A stretch of 62,682 nt of DNA, taken from assembly GCA_035471805.1 (NCBI GenBank), contig DATIPS010000049.1, positions 1 through 62,682 on the forward strand, in the 5' to 3' direction. The notes below the pieces were generated by a model that saw only the letters and a list, made by a program, of their open reading frames with translations, had not been told where the DNA came from and searched no databases. Below, piece after piece: positions 1 through 7,750 of the stretch. The DNA comes from Acidimicrobiia bacterium (GTDB lineage: Bacteria > Actinomycetota > Acidimicrobiia > Spongiisociales > JAHEDJ01). The translations under genes and the position numbers were made by a program. The first letter of the stretch is position 1. Each line of letters begins with the position of its first letter.

Positions 1-6
1 ACTGCC

Positions 7-54
7 TTTTCGCGCGACCTTCGGCACCTATAGGTGCCGAATCTCGCGCGAAAA
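7..54. repeat. 48-bp palindromic repeat, left end of window
   Basis: The outer arms TTTTCGCGCGA (7-17) and TCGCGCGAAAA (44-54) are exact reverse complements. The inner arms TTCGGCACCTA (20-30) and TAGGTGCCGAA (31-41) are also exact, with the dyad between 30 and 31. Only the two-base spacers at 18-19 and 42-43 fail to pair. A second copy with the same outer arm and a slightly different core lies at 62646-62682. The copy sits just beyond the 3' end of the dodecin gene. It could be a REP-like element, a hairpin terminator or a protein-binding site. The sequence does not decide between these. Confidence 0.85.
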
Positions 55-72
55 CGGGGATTTGGAGAGGGG

Positions 73-291
73 TTACTTGACTGCGAAGGCCAGTTTCAGG
101 GTTGTGTGGAACTGCACGACCTTGCCTTCGTGGACTCTGGCCGTTTGGTTGGTCACCTCGACTCCGGTGATGTTCTTCACCGTCTCCGCGGCCTTGGCCA
201 CTCCCTGCGAGACGGCGTCTTCAAAGCTCTTGTCCGAGATCCCGATGATCTCGATCACCTTCACTGCGCCGCGGTCGATGAATTCGGACAT
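73..291 (-). CDS. dodecin family flavin-binding protein
   Basis: The gene encodes 72 residues, the usual size for dodecins, which assemble into hollow dodecamers that bind and store flavins. The N-terminal VKVIEIIGISDKSFEDAV followed by a helix and the strand GVEVTNQTARV fits the beta-alpha-beta-beta dodecin fold. The ATG at 291 is preceded by a good Shine-Dalgarno (GGGAG, about 6 nt upstream), which supports this start. It is a single gene, divergent from the histidine kinase. The identification is by fold pattern and length, and is quite secure. Confidence 0.9.
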   Translation of the reverse strand: MSEFIDRGAVKVIEIIGISDKSFEDAVSQGVAKAAETVKNITGVEVTNQTARVHEGKVVQFHTTLKLAFAVK

Positions 292-417
292 CCGTTGCTC
301 CCTTTGTTCGTAGCTCGTCGGTGATCCTACGCCGGACGAACTCCAAGCCGGAACGTGCTATCGGAGCGACCCCGCCTCCATTTGTGGAGTTGACCAAAAA
401 GCCTTTGCTTTGCCCCG

Positions 418-1689
418 GTGTCTGCCGACATAGAAAGTATGACACAGGCCGTATTGTCGCAATCGGTGCGTCGCGGCGAGTCAGTAGTCGATTTTGCTGA
501 TGTCTCCTCGACGTTTCACCTGGTGCGCGCCTTCACCGCAGCTTCGAGCGCCGCCGCACTGGCGATCTTTGCCTCTTCCTGGGACTTCCGGAGCGGAGCC
601 TGGCTGGCCGTCGCTCTCGCCGTTGCGGCAACCGCGGATGCCCTGTGGCAGAGGAGAAGGGGGGCCGGCAAACCCTTCCTCCGGCTGGCATTCGACGCGA
701 CGGCGCTTTCCCTGGCCGTGATCGTCATCGGCGGTCCGGCACTGATCGCCGGGCCGTTTGCCTACCTCCTGGCGGCGGCTCTGATGATTCTTCCAACCAA
801 CCGGGCAATGTTGATGGTCGGCTACTTCGCAGCGTGGATAGCCGCCGTCTACTTCTCGGCAGTCACCTCGGCCGAAGGTTCGACCCGTCTCTATCTGAGC
901 ATGGGAGCGGCGCTCATCTTCCTCGCGGCACTTGGCGTCGTTCTCGCCGTCGTGGGTGACTCCGTCCGGGCGGCACGCGCCAGGCAGGACGTCATCCTCC
1001 AGGGTGCAGTCGAGGAGAGCCGGGCGAGGACCCAGTTGCTGGCCAGCGTTGGCCATGAACTCCGGACCCCGCTGACCGCAGTCGTCGGTTTCTCGCAGGT
1101 ACTGCGCGATGGCAACCTGTCGAAGCAGGAAGTAGACGGTCTGATCGCCGCCCTCGCCCGGGAAGCGTTCGACCTGTCCGGCATCGTCGACGATCTGCTC
1201 GTCGCGGCGCGGGAACAGATCGGTGAACTCTCCGTCATCGAGGTCCGGGTCGATGTCCGGGCGCAGGTCGCCCAGGTGCTGGAGGGTTGGGAGCGGAGCA
1301 TCGGCCAGAAGATCGACGTTGACTCGGCCCCCGATGTCAAGGCGCTCGCCGACCCGGCCCGGCTGCGGCAAATCGTCCGCAATCTCCTCACCAATGCCCT
1401 CCGCTACGGGGGCGACCACGTGCGGATCGAGATCAAGGCAGCACCGGAGTGGGTCTACGTGCGCGTGTGCGACGACGGCAAAGGAATTCCGCGAAATCGA
1501 TGGCAGCGGATCTTCGAGCCCTATGAGCGGGAGACCGGCAAGGATCAGCAACCCGCCTCGGTCGGTCTCGGTCTGGCCGTCTCACGTCAACTCGCCCGCC
1601 TCATGGGCGGGGACCTCACCTACGTCCACAACGGCGAGAGTGTCTTCGAGTTGAGCCTGCCGAAGGCGTCCTCCGAAGTGGTCCGCTAG
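418..1689 (+). CDS. membrane sensor histidine kinase (orphan)
   Basis: The protein has 423 residues. About six hydrophobic segments fill residues 36-180 with almost no extracytoplasmic domain, so it probably senses a membrane or intramembrane signal. A linker leads to the H-box with phospho-acceptor His213 (SVGHELRTPLTAVVGF), the N-box RNLLTNALRYGG at about 321-332, the G1 box DDGKGIP at about 352-358 and the G2 box GLGL at about 383. All catalytic boxes are intact. No response regulator is adjacent, so it is an orphan kinase here. The GTG at 418 gives the full ORF, and the in-frame ATG at 439 is an equally possible start. Neither has a strong ribosome binding site. Confidence 0.88.
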   Translation: MSADIESMTQAVLSQSVRRGESVVDFADVSSTFHLVRAFTAASSAAALAIFASSWDFRSGAWLAVALAVAATADALWQRRRGAGKPFLRLAFDATALSLAVIVIGGPALIAGPFAYLLAAALMILPTNRAMLMVGYFAAWIAAVYFSAVTSAEGSTRLYLSMGAALIFLAALGVVLAVVGDSVRAARARQDVILQGAVEESRARTQLLASVGHELRTPLTAVVGFSQVLRDGNLSKQEVDGLIAALAREAFDLSGIVDDLLVAAREQIGELSVIEVRVDVRAQVAQVLEGWERSIGQKIDVDSAPDVKALADPARLRQIVRNLLTNALRYGGDHVRIEIKAAPEWVYVRVCDDGKGIPRNRWQRIFEPYERETGKDQQPASVGLGLAVSRQLARLMGGDLTYVHNGESVFELSLPKASSEVVR

Positions 1690-1781
1690 GCCATTTCGCG
1701 ACCCGGACGAACCGCCTCTCTGTGGCACGGAGATGTCTGCTGACCTTCACGGATGGTCTTGTGCTCCTGGTTGCCCCCTCC

Positions 1782-1930
1782 GCCGGCAAGCATTAGCTTG
1801 CCGCCACCTCCCCCGTCTGGTGCCGGGGGAGGAACGCGTGGGTGTCCGTGTTTCGGTTTTCCGCTCTGCCGGCAGGCATTGGCTTGCCGCCACCTCCCCC
1901 GTCTGGTGCCGGGGGAGGAGTGTGTGGGTG
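1782..1930. repeat. two tandem copies of a hairpin-forming intergenic repeat
   Basis: This repeat lies in the 306-base gap between the kinase and dgt. Two near-identical units begin at 1782 and 1868, 86 bp apart. Each carries a first palindrome (exact in unit 1: GGCAAGC 1785-1791, GCTTGCC 1796-1802) and a second hairpin with stem CCTCCCCC/GGGGGAGG (1807-1814 with 1825-1832, and 1893-1900 with 1911-1918) around a 10-nt loop. The first palindrome is degraded in unit 2. The genes on both sides end here, so the hairpins may serve as bidirectional terminators. I see no gene in the rest of the gap. Confidence 0.75.
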
Positions 1931-1995
1931 CGGTTCGCTCGGGAGAGCACGTGGCGGCGTGCGAATTGCGAAAGCCCCACAACCCGGGATTCCTC

Positions 1996-2988
1996 CTACG
2001 CGATTCCCTCCGGCCGGAACAGCGAGTCGTGCAGACGCAGCGCGAAGCGATCGGTCATACCCGAGACGTAGTCGATGGCGCGGTCGGTGAAGTCGGTGTC
2101 TTCGATCCGATAGGTGGCCGGAACCTCGGTCGGATGCTCGACGAAGTAGTCGACCAGATCGCGGATGACCCATATCGCCGCGTGCTTCTGCCGTTCGCCG
2201 TGCGCTCCGAGGTAGACCCGTTCGAACATGAAGTCCCTGAACCGGCCCATGACGGTGAGAACCTCCGGACGCATCGTCACCCTGCCCTGCTCCAGCGACT
2301 CGTCGATGACCGCACGTACCATCGAGTCGATCCACTCCGCGCCGGGTTCCCCGAAGGTGTCCATGGCGTCCTTCGGAATGTCCCGTCGGTTGAGAACCCC
2401 GGCTCGGAGAGCGTCGTCGACGTCGTGGGTGAGATAGGCGATACGGTCCGCGAACCGGCACAAGTAGCCTTCCGGCGTGTTGGGGGGCGGCTCGACTTTC
2501 CACGAGTGGGCGCGGATTCCGTCGAGGGTCTCCCAGGTCAGGTTGAGAGGTTCGAGCACGGTGAGCAGGCGCACGCTCTGTTTCGAGTGGAGCCACTCTC
2601 CATCTACATACGGTGAGAGGGCGTCCTCGCCGGTATGCCCGAACGGCGAATGGCCCGTGTCGTGTCCGAGACAGATCGCTTCGGTCAACGCCTCGTTCAG
2701 GCCGAGCGGTACCGCCATCGCCCGGCCGATCTGAGTCACCTGCAGGGTATGAGTCAGGCGGGTGACGAAATGATCGCCCTCTGGATTGAGGAAAACCTGG
2801 GTCTTGTGTTTCAGACGACGGAAGGCTTTGGAGTGGAGGATGCGGTCCCGGTCGCGCTCGAAAGCCGTCCGGTATTCATCCGGTTCCTCTTCGACTGCGC
2901 GACCCTTCGACTCCGAGGACAGCGTCGCCTCGGGCGAGAGCAACTCCCTCTCCAGCGACTCGCGCTCTTCCCGTTTGATCAACCGCAT
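1996..2988 (-). CDS. dgt: deoxyguanosinetriphosphate triphosphohydrolase-like HD protein
   Basis: Family members hydrolyse dGTP or other dNTPs to deoxynucleoside and triphosphate. The product is about 330 residues. Visible HD-domain metal ligands are RLTHTLQV (first His), LGHDTGHSPFGHTGE (the HD motif) and the later ADRIAYLTHDVDD. The N-terminal RDRDRILHSKAFRRLKHKTQVF is typical of the dGTPase type 2 subfamily, which is common in Actinobacteria. The ATG at 2988 is preferred over the in-frame TTG at 2997. It is transcribed away from a heptad repeat array that separates it from phnE. Confidence 0.9.
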   Translation of the reverse strand: MRLIKREERESLERELLSPEATLSSESKGRAVEEEPDEYRTAFERDRDRILHSKAFRRLKHKTQVFLNPEGDHFVTRLTHTLQVTQIGRAMAVPLGLNEALTEAICLGHDTGHSPFGHTGEDALSPYVDGEWLHSKQSVRLLTVLEPLNLTWETLDGIRAHSWKVEPPPNTPEGYLCRFADRIAYLTHDVDDALRAGVLNRRDIPKDAMDTFGEPGAEWIDSMVRAVIDESLEQGRVTMRPEVLTVMGRFRDFMFERVYLGAHGERQKHAAIWVIRDLVDYFVEHPTEVPATYRIEDTDFTDRAIDYVSGMTDRFALRLHDSLFRPEGIA

Positions 2989-2997
2989 AGGGGACAA

Positions 2998-3032
2998 CCT
3001 AGAGCCTGGAGCTCAGAACCTGGAACCAAGTG
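2998..3032. repeat. degenerate heptad array (5 units)
   Basis: Five consecutive 7-mers can be read without a gap: CCTAGAG, CCTGGAG, CTCAGAA, CCTGGAA, CCAAGTG. The array fills most of the 66-bp spacer between the dgt start and the phnE stop codon. It shares the CTCAGAA unit and the CCTNGAA consensus with the array at 15629-15670. Confidence 0.65.
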
Positions 3033-3054
3033 CTGCAGCCGGCCGCAACAACTC

Positions 3055-4998
3055 CTAGACGATCCTCTCACGAATCCGGGAGCTCAGGTAGTCCATCGAA
3101 GCAACGACCACCGCGATGGCCAGCATGTTCACCGATGCAGCCTGGTAGTTGAGCAACCGGATGTTCTGCTGGAGCAGGAAGCCGATTCCGCCACCGCCGG
3201 CGAACCCGATGATCGTCGACATGCGAACATTGATATCCCAGCGGTACAAGGTGAAAGATATGTACGGCGGGACGATCTGGGGGATCACCGCATAAACGAT
3301 CGTCTGGATCCTCGTTGCGCCCGATGCTTTCACGGCCTCGATCGGTCCCGACAGGATGCTCTCGACCTGCTCTGAATAGAGTTTGGCGAGTGCGGCCACT
3401 GTGTGCAGTGCAAGGGCGAGAGACCCTGCGAACGGTCCAATGCCCACCCAGACAACGAACACGATCACCATGACCAGTGGCTCTATCGACCGGATTGCGT
3501 TGAAAACGGTTCGGGCAATGTAGTAGACCGACAACCCGATCCCGATCTGCTCGCGCTGGTAGGCGCGCATAGCCAGGATGAGTCCGATGGCGGCCCCCAC
3601 ACCCCCCGGCACCCAGTAGACCTTCAACGGATCAGTGATCTGGTAGAGCGAACCGATCCCAACTCCGATGAGGCCGGCCAGCAGCGCACCGGAAGTCGCG
3701 GCGAGTGGGACCCGGAACACTTTGATGAAACCGGCAGGAAGGTGGCCCTTCATCCACATGCCGAGTTTGCCTGCGAGGTTCATTAGAACCCCGGCGGTCG
3801 CCAGCGCGGTGAGGAGGGTGATTATTGCGTTGAGGATGTCGCCGAGGCTGGCAACGAACGACCCCAAGAAATCGAAACCCGACAAGCGGGGCTCGAGCCA
3901 CTCACCGACGGTCACCATCAAACTGGCCAGCAGGAACAGCACAACGATCCCGCCCACGGAGGCAGCCGACATGACTGCCGCTCGTATGCCGCGCTCCGAG
4001 GGCGTCGGCGGTTCCTCCTCCACCGGCGGCAGGGCCCATCGGAAGGCCATGACCATGAGAATCGGAATTGCCACCAATCCGAGGATGACCAGGAATGTCG
4101 AATCGGTGAGTTGCTCGCTGATAGCCCTCGCCCAACCGGCCGCCAGCATGCCGACTCCGACCCCAACCGGCAGGGCGATCAGTTGAAGAGCCAACTTCGT
4201 CATCGGGACGCTTATGTCCCGCATCAGATTGCGCGCAGCAAGGAAGCTGAGGGGAACGGCGATGATCGTGCCCAGGGTGGTTGCGAGGAAAGCCAGGAAT
4301 ACTGTCTCGATTATCCGGTCCCAGGTGTTCTTCGTGGATTCTGAGATCCGCGGGGATCTGACGGTGGACACGACACCGTTGCCGTCCTCTACCTCTACCT
4401 CCACCGGATTGAAGACCGACCCGATGTTCTCCCGGGTGATCGCCCTGATCGTCTGCGGTTCGTCGCCTTCTCGCTCACGAGTGTTGACTTCTATCTCGAA
4501 ATCCCCGAACTCGTCGGTCTGGAATTCGGCCAGCCTCAGTTCCAGATCACCCAAAGTGGGGTCATCGGACGGCGGTACCTGGACGAGAGTGCCCCGCGCG
4601 TTTGCCGAGAAATTGAATCCGCGGACTGTGATCTTGTCGCCCGGTGCAACGCATGCGGGTTCCACCGTGATGTGCCGCGAGTCAACGTCGGGCTCGTCGG
4701 CAACGAAACCCACGGCCTGACAGGGCATCGCAAAAGTCGTATCGGTGGGTGTAGATATTCGCTCGTAGGTCAGGATGTCGGGCCGGGCAAGGGCCCGGAG
4801 AACCCGAACCAGTTGAGTCTGACGGGTCTCAGACTTGATCTCATCGAGGTTGACGTCGGTCACTGCGAACCCGTAGGCGTAAACGATCACGCCGAAAACC
4901 ATCGCCAGTATCAGGAGAACTGTGCGCTTGAGCCCTCGTTTGGGAGTGACCGGCATCGGTTCGAGTGTCTGCTGCGAGGTGTCTCTGCTATCAGCCAA
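3055..4998 (-). CDS. phnE: phosphonate-type ABC transporter permease with large N-terminal insert
   Basis: This is the membrane channel of a phosphonate-type importer. At 647 residues it is over twice the usual PhnE length of about 260-290. A first membrane helix (about 28-48) leads to an extracytoplasmic region of about 180 residues. Within it, CVAPGDKITVRGFNF resembles an IPT/TIG-like beta-sandwich. A long bundle of about ten hydrophobic segments follows. The C-terminal half carries the permease coupling loop EAVKASGATRIQTIVYAVIP, which contacts PhnC. The start overlaps the phnC end by 8 bp, so the two are translationally linked. The real substrate could be a phosphonate, phosphite or another oxyanion. 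No C-P lyase genes are in the window. Confidence 0.85.
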   Translation of the reverse strand: MADSRDTSQQTLEPMPVTPKRGLKRTVLLILAMVFGVIVYAYGFAVTDVNLDEIKSETRQTQLVRVLRALARPDILTYERISTPTDTTFAMPCQAVGFVADEPDVDSRHITVEPACVAPGDKITVRGFNFSANARGTLVQVPPSDDPTLGDLELRLAEFQTDEFGDFEIEVNTREREGDEPQTIRAITRENIGSVFNPVEVEVEDGNGVVSTVRSPRISESTKNTWDRIIETVFLAFLATTLGTIIAVPLSFLAARNLMRDISVPMTKLALQLIALPVGVGVGMLAAGWARAISEQLTDSTFLVILGLVAIPILMVMAFRWALPPVEEEPPTPSERGIRAAVMSAASVGGIVVLFLLASLMVTVGEWLEPRLSGFDFLGSFVASLGDILNAIITLLTALATAGVLMNLAGKLGMWMKGHLPAGFIKVFRVPLAATSGALLAGLIGVGIGSLYQITDPLKVYWVPGGVGAAIGLILAMRAYQREQIGIGLSVYYIARTVFNAIRSIEPLVMVIVFVVWVGIGPFAGSLALALHTVAALAKLYSEQVESILSGPIEAVKASGATRIQTIVYAVIPQIVPPYISFTLYRWDINVRMSTIIGFAGGGGIGFLLQQNIRLLNYQAASVNMLAIAVVVASMDYLSSRIRERIV

Positions 4999-5743
4999 CG
5001 CGCTCAGCCTCCTGCCCGTAGATCTCCTTGAACTTGGCGTCGTCTATTTCCGATGGAGATCCTTCGAATACCAGTTTGCCTTCGTTGAGAGCGATGGCCC
5101 GATCGGCGTAGCGATGGACCAGATCCAAGAAGTGAAGGCTGCAGATCACCGTCACCTTGTCCTCATCATTGATCGTCTCGAGGTACTGCATGATGCTGTG
5201 CGCCAGCACCGGGTCGAGGCTGGCCACCGGCTCGTCCGCCAGAATCATTTCGGGATCCTGCATCAGAGCCCGTGCAACTCCCACCCTTTGCTGCTGGCCG
5301 CCGCTCAGTTCGTCGGCGCGCTGGCCGGCCTTGTCTTCCAGTCCCACCCTGGCGAGTTGCTGGTGGGCCTTGATCACCTGATCCCTGGGGAAACGGTTGA
5401 CGAGGCTCAAAGCCGGGTTCACGTAGCCGAGGCTTCCCTGGAGCACGTTGGTGAGAACCTTCGAACGGTGGACCAGGTTGAAGTGCTGGAACACCATTCC
5501 GATCTTCCGGCGGATTCTGCGCATTTCCTCCTGAGAGGCACTGGTGATGTCCACACCATTCCAGGTGATGCGGCCCTCGGTAGGCTCGATCAGGCGGTTG
5601 ATGCATCGCAGTAGCGTGGACTTGCCGGACCCGCTGAGTCCAATCACCGCTAGGAACTGGCCGTCGGGGACCTCGAAGCTAACGTCTTCGAGGGCCTGTG
5701 TCCCTCCGTCATAGACCTTGGTCAGGTGTTCGACTTTCAGCAT
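4991..5743 (-). CDS. phnC: phosphonate-type ABC transporter ATP-binding protein
   Basis: This 250-residue ATPase powers the importer formed with PhnE and PhnD. Walker A is GLSGSGKST (about 36-44), the signature is LSGGQQQRV, Walker B is [13 protein letters not shown], and the H-loop His lies in [14 protein letters not shown]. All are intact. Length and the FQHFNLV Q-loop are typical of PhnC. It lies second in phnD-phnC-phnE, 102 bp after phnD with a strong hairpin in the spacer, and overlaps phnE by 8 bp. Confidence 0.92.
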   Translation of the reverse strand: MLKVEHLTKVYDGGTQALEDVSFEVPDGQFLAVIGLSGSGKSTLLRCINRLIEPTEGRITWNGVDITSASQEEMRRIRRKIGMVFQHFNLVHRSKVLTNVLQGSLGYVNPALSLVNRFPRDQVIKAHQQLARVGLEDKAGQRADELSGGQQQRVGVARALMQDPEMILADEPVASLDPVLAHSIMQYLETINDEDKVTVICSLHFLDLVHRYADRAIALNEGKLVFEGSPSEIDDAKFKEIYGQEAERVG

Positions 5744-5788
5744 GCCCTGGCGGCCGTCCTTCCTCGCTCGCTTTGAGAGCTAATCGCG

Positions 5789-5820
5789 AACCGGGCAGGG
5801 GATCAAACCCCTGCCCGGTT
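5789..5820 (-). terminator. intercistronic hairpin between phnD and phnC
   Basis: A perfect 13-bp stem pairs AACCGGGCAGGGG (5789-5801) with CCCCTGCCCGGTT (5808-5820) around a 6-nt loop. In the direction of transcription no T-run follows. It is therefore more likely a partial terminator or an mRNA-stabilising structure that lets phnD, the binding protein, be made in excess over phnC and phnE. Confidence 0.75.
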
Positions 5821-5845
5821 CCGTTTCATCAGGGATAGGGTTTTC

Positions 5846-6988
5846 CTAGCCCTCCAGTTCGTAACCGACCAGATCAACGATCCTGCGGAGGCTGTCGTAC
5901 TCCGAGTCGGTCGCCGGGTCGATGCCCGTCCATCCGTAGAAGTCCTGGTTTCCGATCGACTGATTCCACGCGCAGTCTTCATTGTCCTCGCACTCGCCGG
6001 CGAAGGCGGTGAGAGCTGCTTCGATCTGGGCGCGAACGTCGGCGGGGAACTCCGGACCGAACGACAGGGTGTCGTTGGGGATCTCCGGCGAGATGGTCAG
6101 AATCTTCACCTTCTGGATGATATCCGGAGCGTCGTTGCGGGCACTGGCCCGTGCGTCCAGTACACGCCACTGGGCGTCTTCCGGACCGCAGAACAGACGC
6201 GACCCTTCCTCGTTCGGGGCGCAACTATCAACGATTTCGTCCGGGATCTCCGGGTTGTCGCCGATAGCCCAGTCGAAGTTCGGTGTCAGCGGCGGGCTGA
6301 AGAATGTGGTAGCAAAGTCGGCTTCGCCCCGGTAGACGGCCAGGGCCGCCTGCGGGTGACCGCCGGCTTCCACTCGCTCGCCGGGCGTAACGCCGGCTTC
6401 GTCGAACATCAGAGTCGGGACCATGTAGCCCGAGGTCGATCCGGTGTCCGGGAACGCCCAGGTCAGGCCCTCGAGATCTTCGATGCTGTCGATGTCGCTG
6501 TCACGCGGGACCAGGATCTGGGCCCAGTACACGGACCAGCCGAAGCGGATGGCCTTGAACGAAACATCTACGCCACAACGGTTGCTGGCAAGAACGTATC
6601 CCAGGCCGGGAATGAATCCCATGGTGTTTTCCGGCGAGGCACACATCTCCTCAATGGTTGCCGCATAAGAGGTAGGTACCGAGACCTCGAAGCTAAGCCC
6701 GGTGGCTTCTTCGAGGGCTGCCTTCATGATCTCGCCACCTGTGACGATCACCTCTGCCTCGACCGAAGGAACGAACAGCACCTTGATCGGGTTCTCAGGA
6801 GAACCGACCGTCGGGGCAGGCTCGGTCGTTGTGGTCGTCGGTGCTTCCGTGGTCGTCGTCGGTTCCGGTGCAGCCGTCGTGGCCGTCGTAGCCGTCGGCT
6901 CTTCGGTGGTGTCAGATGTGCTGTCACCACACGCGGCAAGCACGAGCATCAGTGCAAGTGCCAGCGCGATCCAAACACGTGATTTCAT
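5846..6988 (-). CDS. phnD: phosphonate-type ABC transporter substrate-binding lipoprotein
   Basis: This 380-residue protein should capture the substrate outside the membrane and deliver it to PhnE. The N-terminus MKSRVWIALALALMLVLAAC is a lipoprotein signal with lipobox LAAC (Cys20). A Thr/Glu/Pro-rich linker (about 27-62) follows, then a PhnD-type periplasmic-binding fold. KVLFVPSVEAEVIVTGGEIM, FIPGLGYVLASNRCGVDV and GSTSGYMVPTLMF occupy the positions of the usual PhnD ligand loops. It is first in the operon, upstream of the intercistronic hairpin. No recognisable Pho box was seen upstream. Confidence 0.88.
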   Translation of the reverse strand: MKSRVWIALALALMLVLAACGDSTSDTTEEPTATTATTAAPEPTTTTEAPTTTTTEPAPTVGSPENPIKVLFVPSVEAEVIVTGGEIMKAALEEATGLSFEVSVPTSYAATIEEMCASPENTMGFIPGLGYVLASNRCGVDVSFKAIRFGWSVYWAQILVPRDSDIDSIEDLEGLTWAFPDTGSTSGYMVPTLMFDEAGVTPGERVEAGGHPQAALAVYRGEADFATTFFSPPLTPNFDWAIGDNPEIPDEIVDSCAPNEEGSRLFCGPEDAQWRVLDARASARNDAPDIIQKVKILTISPEIPNDTLSFGPEFPADVRAQIEAALTAFAGECEDNEDCAWNQSIGNQDFYGWTGIDPATDSEYDSLRRIVDLVGYELEG

Positions 6989-7068
6989 GCTGGAGTAACT
7001 CCCTTCCTGTAGCGGACAATCGGAGATCGCCCGTCTCGTGACAATCTAGCCACTGAGGACGATGCCAG

Positions 7069-7629
7069 CTACCTGGTGGCCAGTTCTTGCACGATATCGA
7101 CGAAAGATGGCCAATCCGGAACGTCGCGAGTCCCGGGTACGGGGCCATTCCAGGGCCGGACGAACCGGCACACCAGGGATTCCGGGCGGGCCCGGTGGAT
7201 CGATACCACCTGGTGCGGGGCGTCATCGAGGTAAACGTCGCATGCGACCCGCCACTTGTCGTCGAGCATGTGCACTTCTCGCGTCGGAAGTCTGTGTTCG
7301 GAGATCCAGGCGAAGGTGTCGTGGATCGCCCAGTCGGGTTTCTGCGTCAAGATCACGACCTCATGCCCGGAACGTGCCAGTGCTCGCAGCGCCTCGACCG
7401 CTCCCGGGTAGGTCTCCAGGTGCCGGAACATGGTCGCTCCGCCGTGATCCTTCGCCCATGTCCAGAACTCGCCCATGTGCCGGAAGTGGGTCAGGGAGGG
7501 GATTCCGTCCCAGGCATCCACCGCGTCGAAGGGGATATCCGCACCGAAGTCGGAGTTGTAACGGTTGATCCAACCGCTGTTGAAGTCGGCGACCACTCCG
7601 TCGAGATCGATTCCAAGGCGCAAGTGCAT
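7069..7629 (-). CDS. 5'(3')-deoxyribonucleotidase-like HAD phosphatase
   Basis: The protein has 186 residues. The motif I DLDGVVADF at about 8-16 (catalytic Asp pair) is the hallmark of the NT5C-like HAD family, which removes phosphate from nucleoside monophosphates. Motif II is probably ILTQKPDW, and the acidic motif DVYLDDAPHQV lies near 130-140. Substrate specificity cannot be read from the sequence. It is a single gene between the phn operon and a double-hairpin terminator. The short ATG start fits the family length. Confidence 0.75.
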   Translation of the reverse strand: MHLRLGIDLDGVVADFNSGWINRYNSDFGADIPFDAVDAWDGIPSLTHFRHMGEFWTWAKDHGGATMFRHLETYPGAVEALRALARSGHEVVILTQKPDWAIHDTFAWISEHRLPTREVHMLDDKWRVACDVYLDDAPHQVVSIHRARPESLVCRFVRPWNGPVPGTRDVPDWPSFVDIVQELATR

Positions 7630-7646
7630 GATCTCAGGCTAGGCCT

Positions 7647-7674
7647 GCGAGGTTCCAGGTATCAGGTACCAGAT
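7647..7674. repeat. degenerate heptad array (4 units)
   Basis: Four 7-mers run without a gap: GCGAGGT, TCCAGGT, ATCAGGT, ACCAGAT. The reverse complement gives ACCTNNN units like those in the other arrays. It lies upstream of the nucleotidase-like gene and next to the hairpin pair at 7679-7750. Confidence 0.55.
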
Positions 7675-7678
7675 AACG

Positions 7679-7750
7679 GCAGTTCTCTCCGACGGCTCCG
7701 CCGCCGGCGAGAACTGCAATTTGATTCGACGACGCAGTTGTCGAATCAAA
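7679..7750 (-). terminator. tandem hairpins ending the ABC-2 exporter operon
   Basis: Two stems are stacked. TTTGATTCGAC (7720-7730) pairs perfectly with GTCGAATCAAA (7740-7750) around 9 nt. GCAGTTCTC (7679-7687) pairs perfectly with GAGAACTGC (7709-7717) around a GC-rich 21-nt loop. The first stem includes the stop codon of the upstream permease gene (7746-7748). They probably form a terminator between the permease and the nucleotidase-like gene. Confidence 0.7.

Noticed and set aside
481-1551. 356-codon minus-strand frame over the histidine kinase
   Set aside because: Antisense shadow; the plus strand has all kinase boxes.
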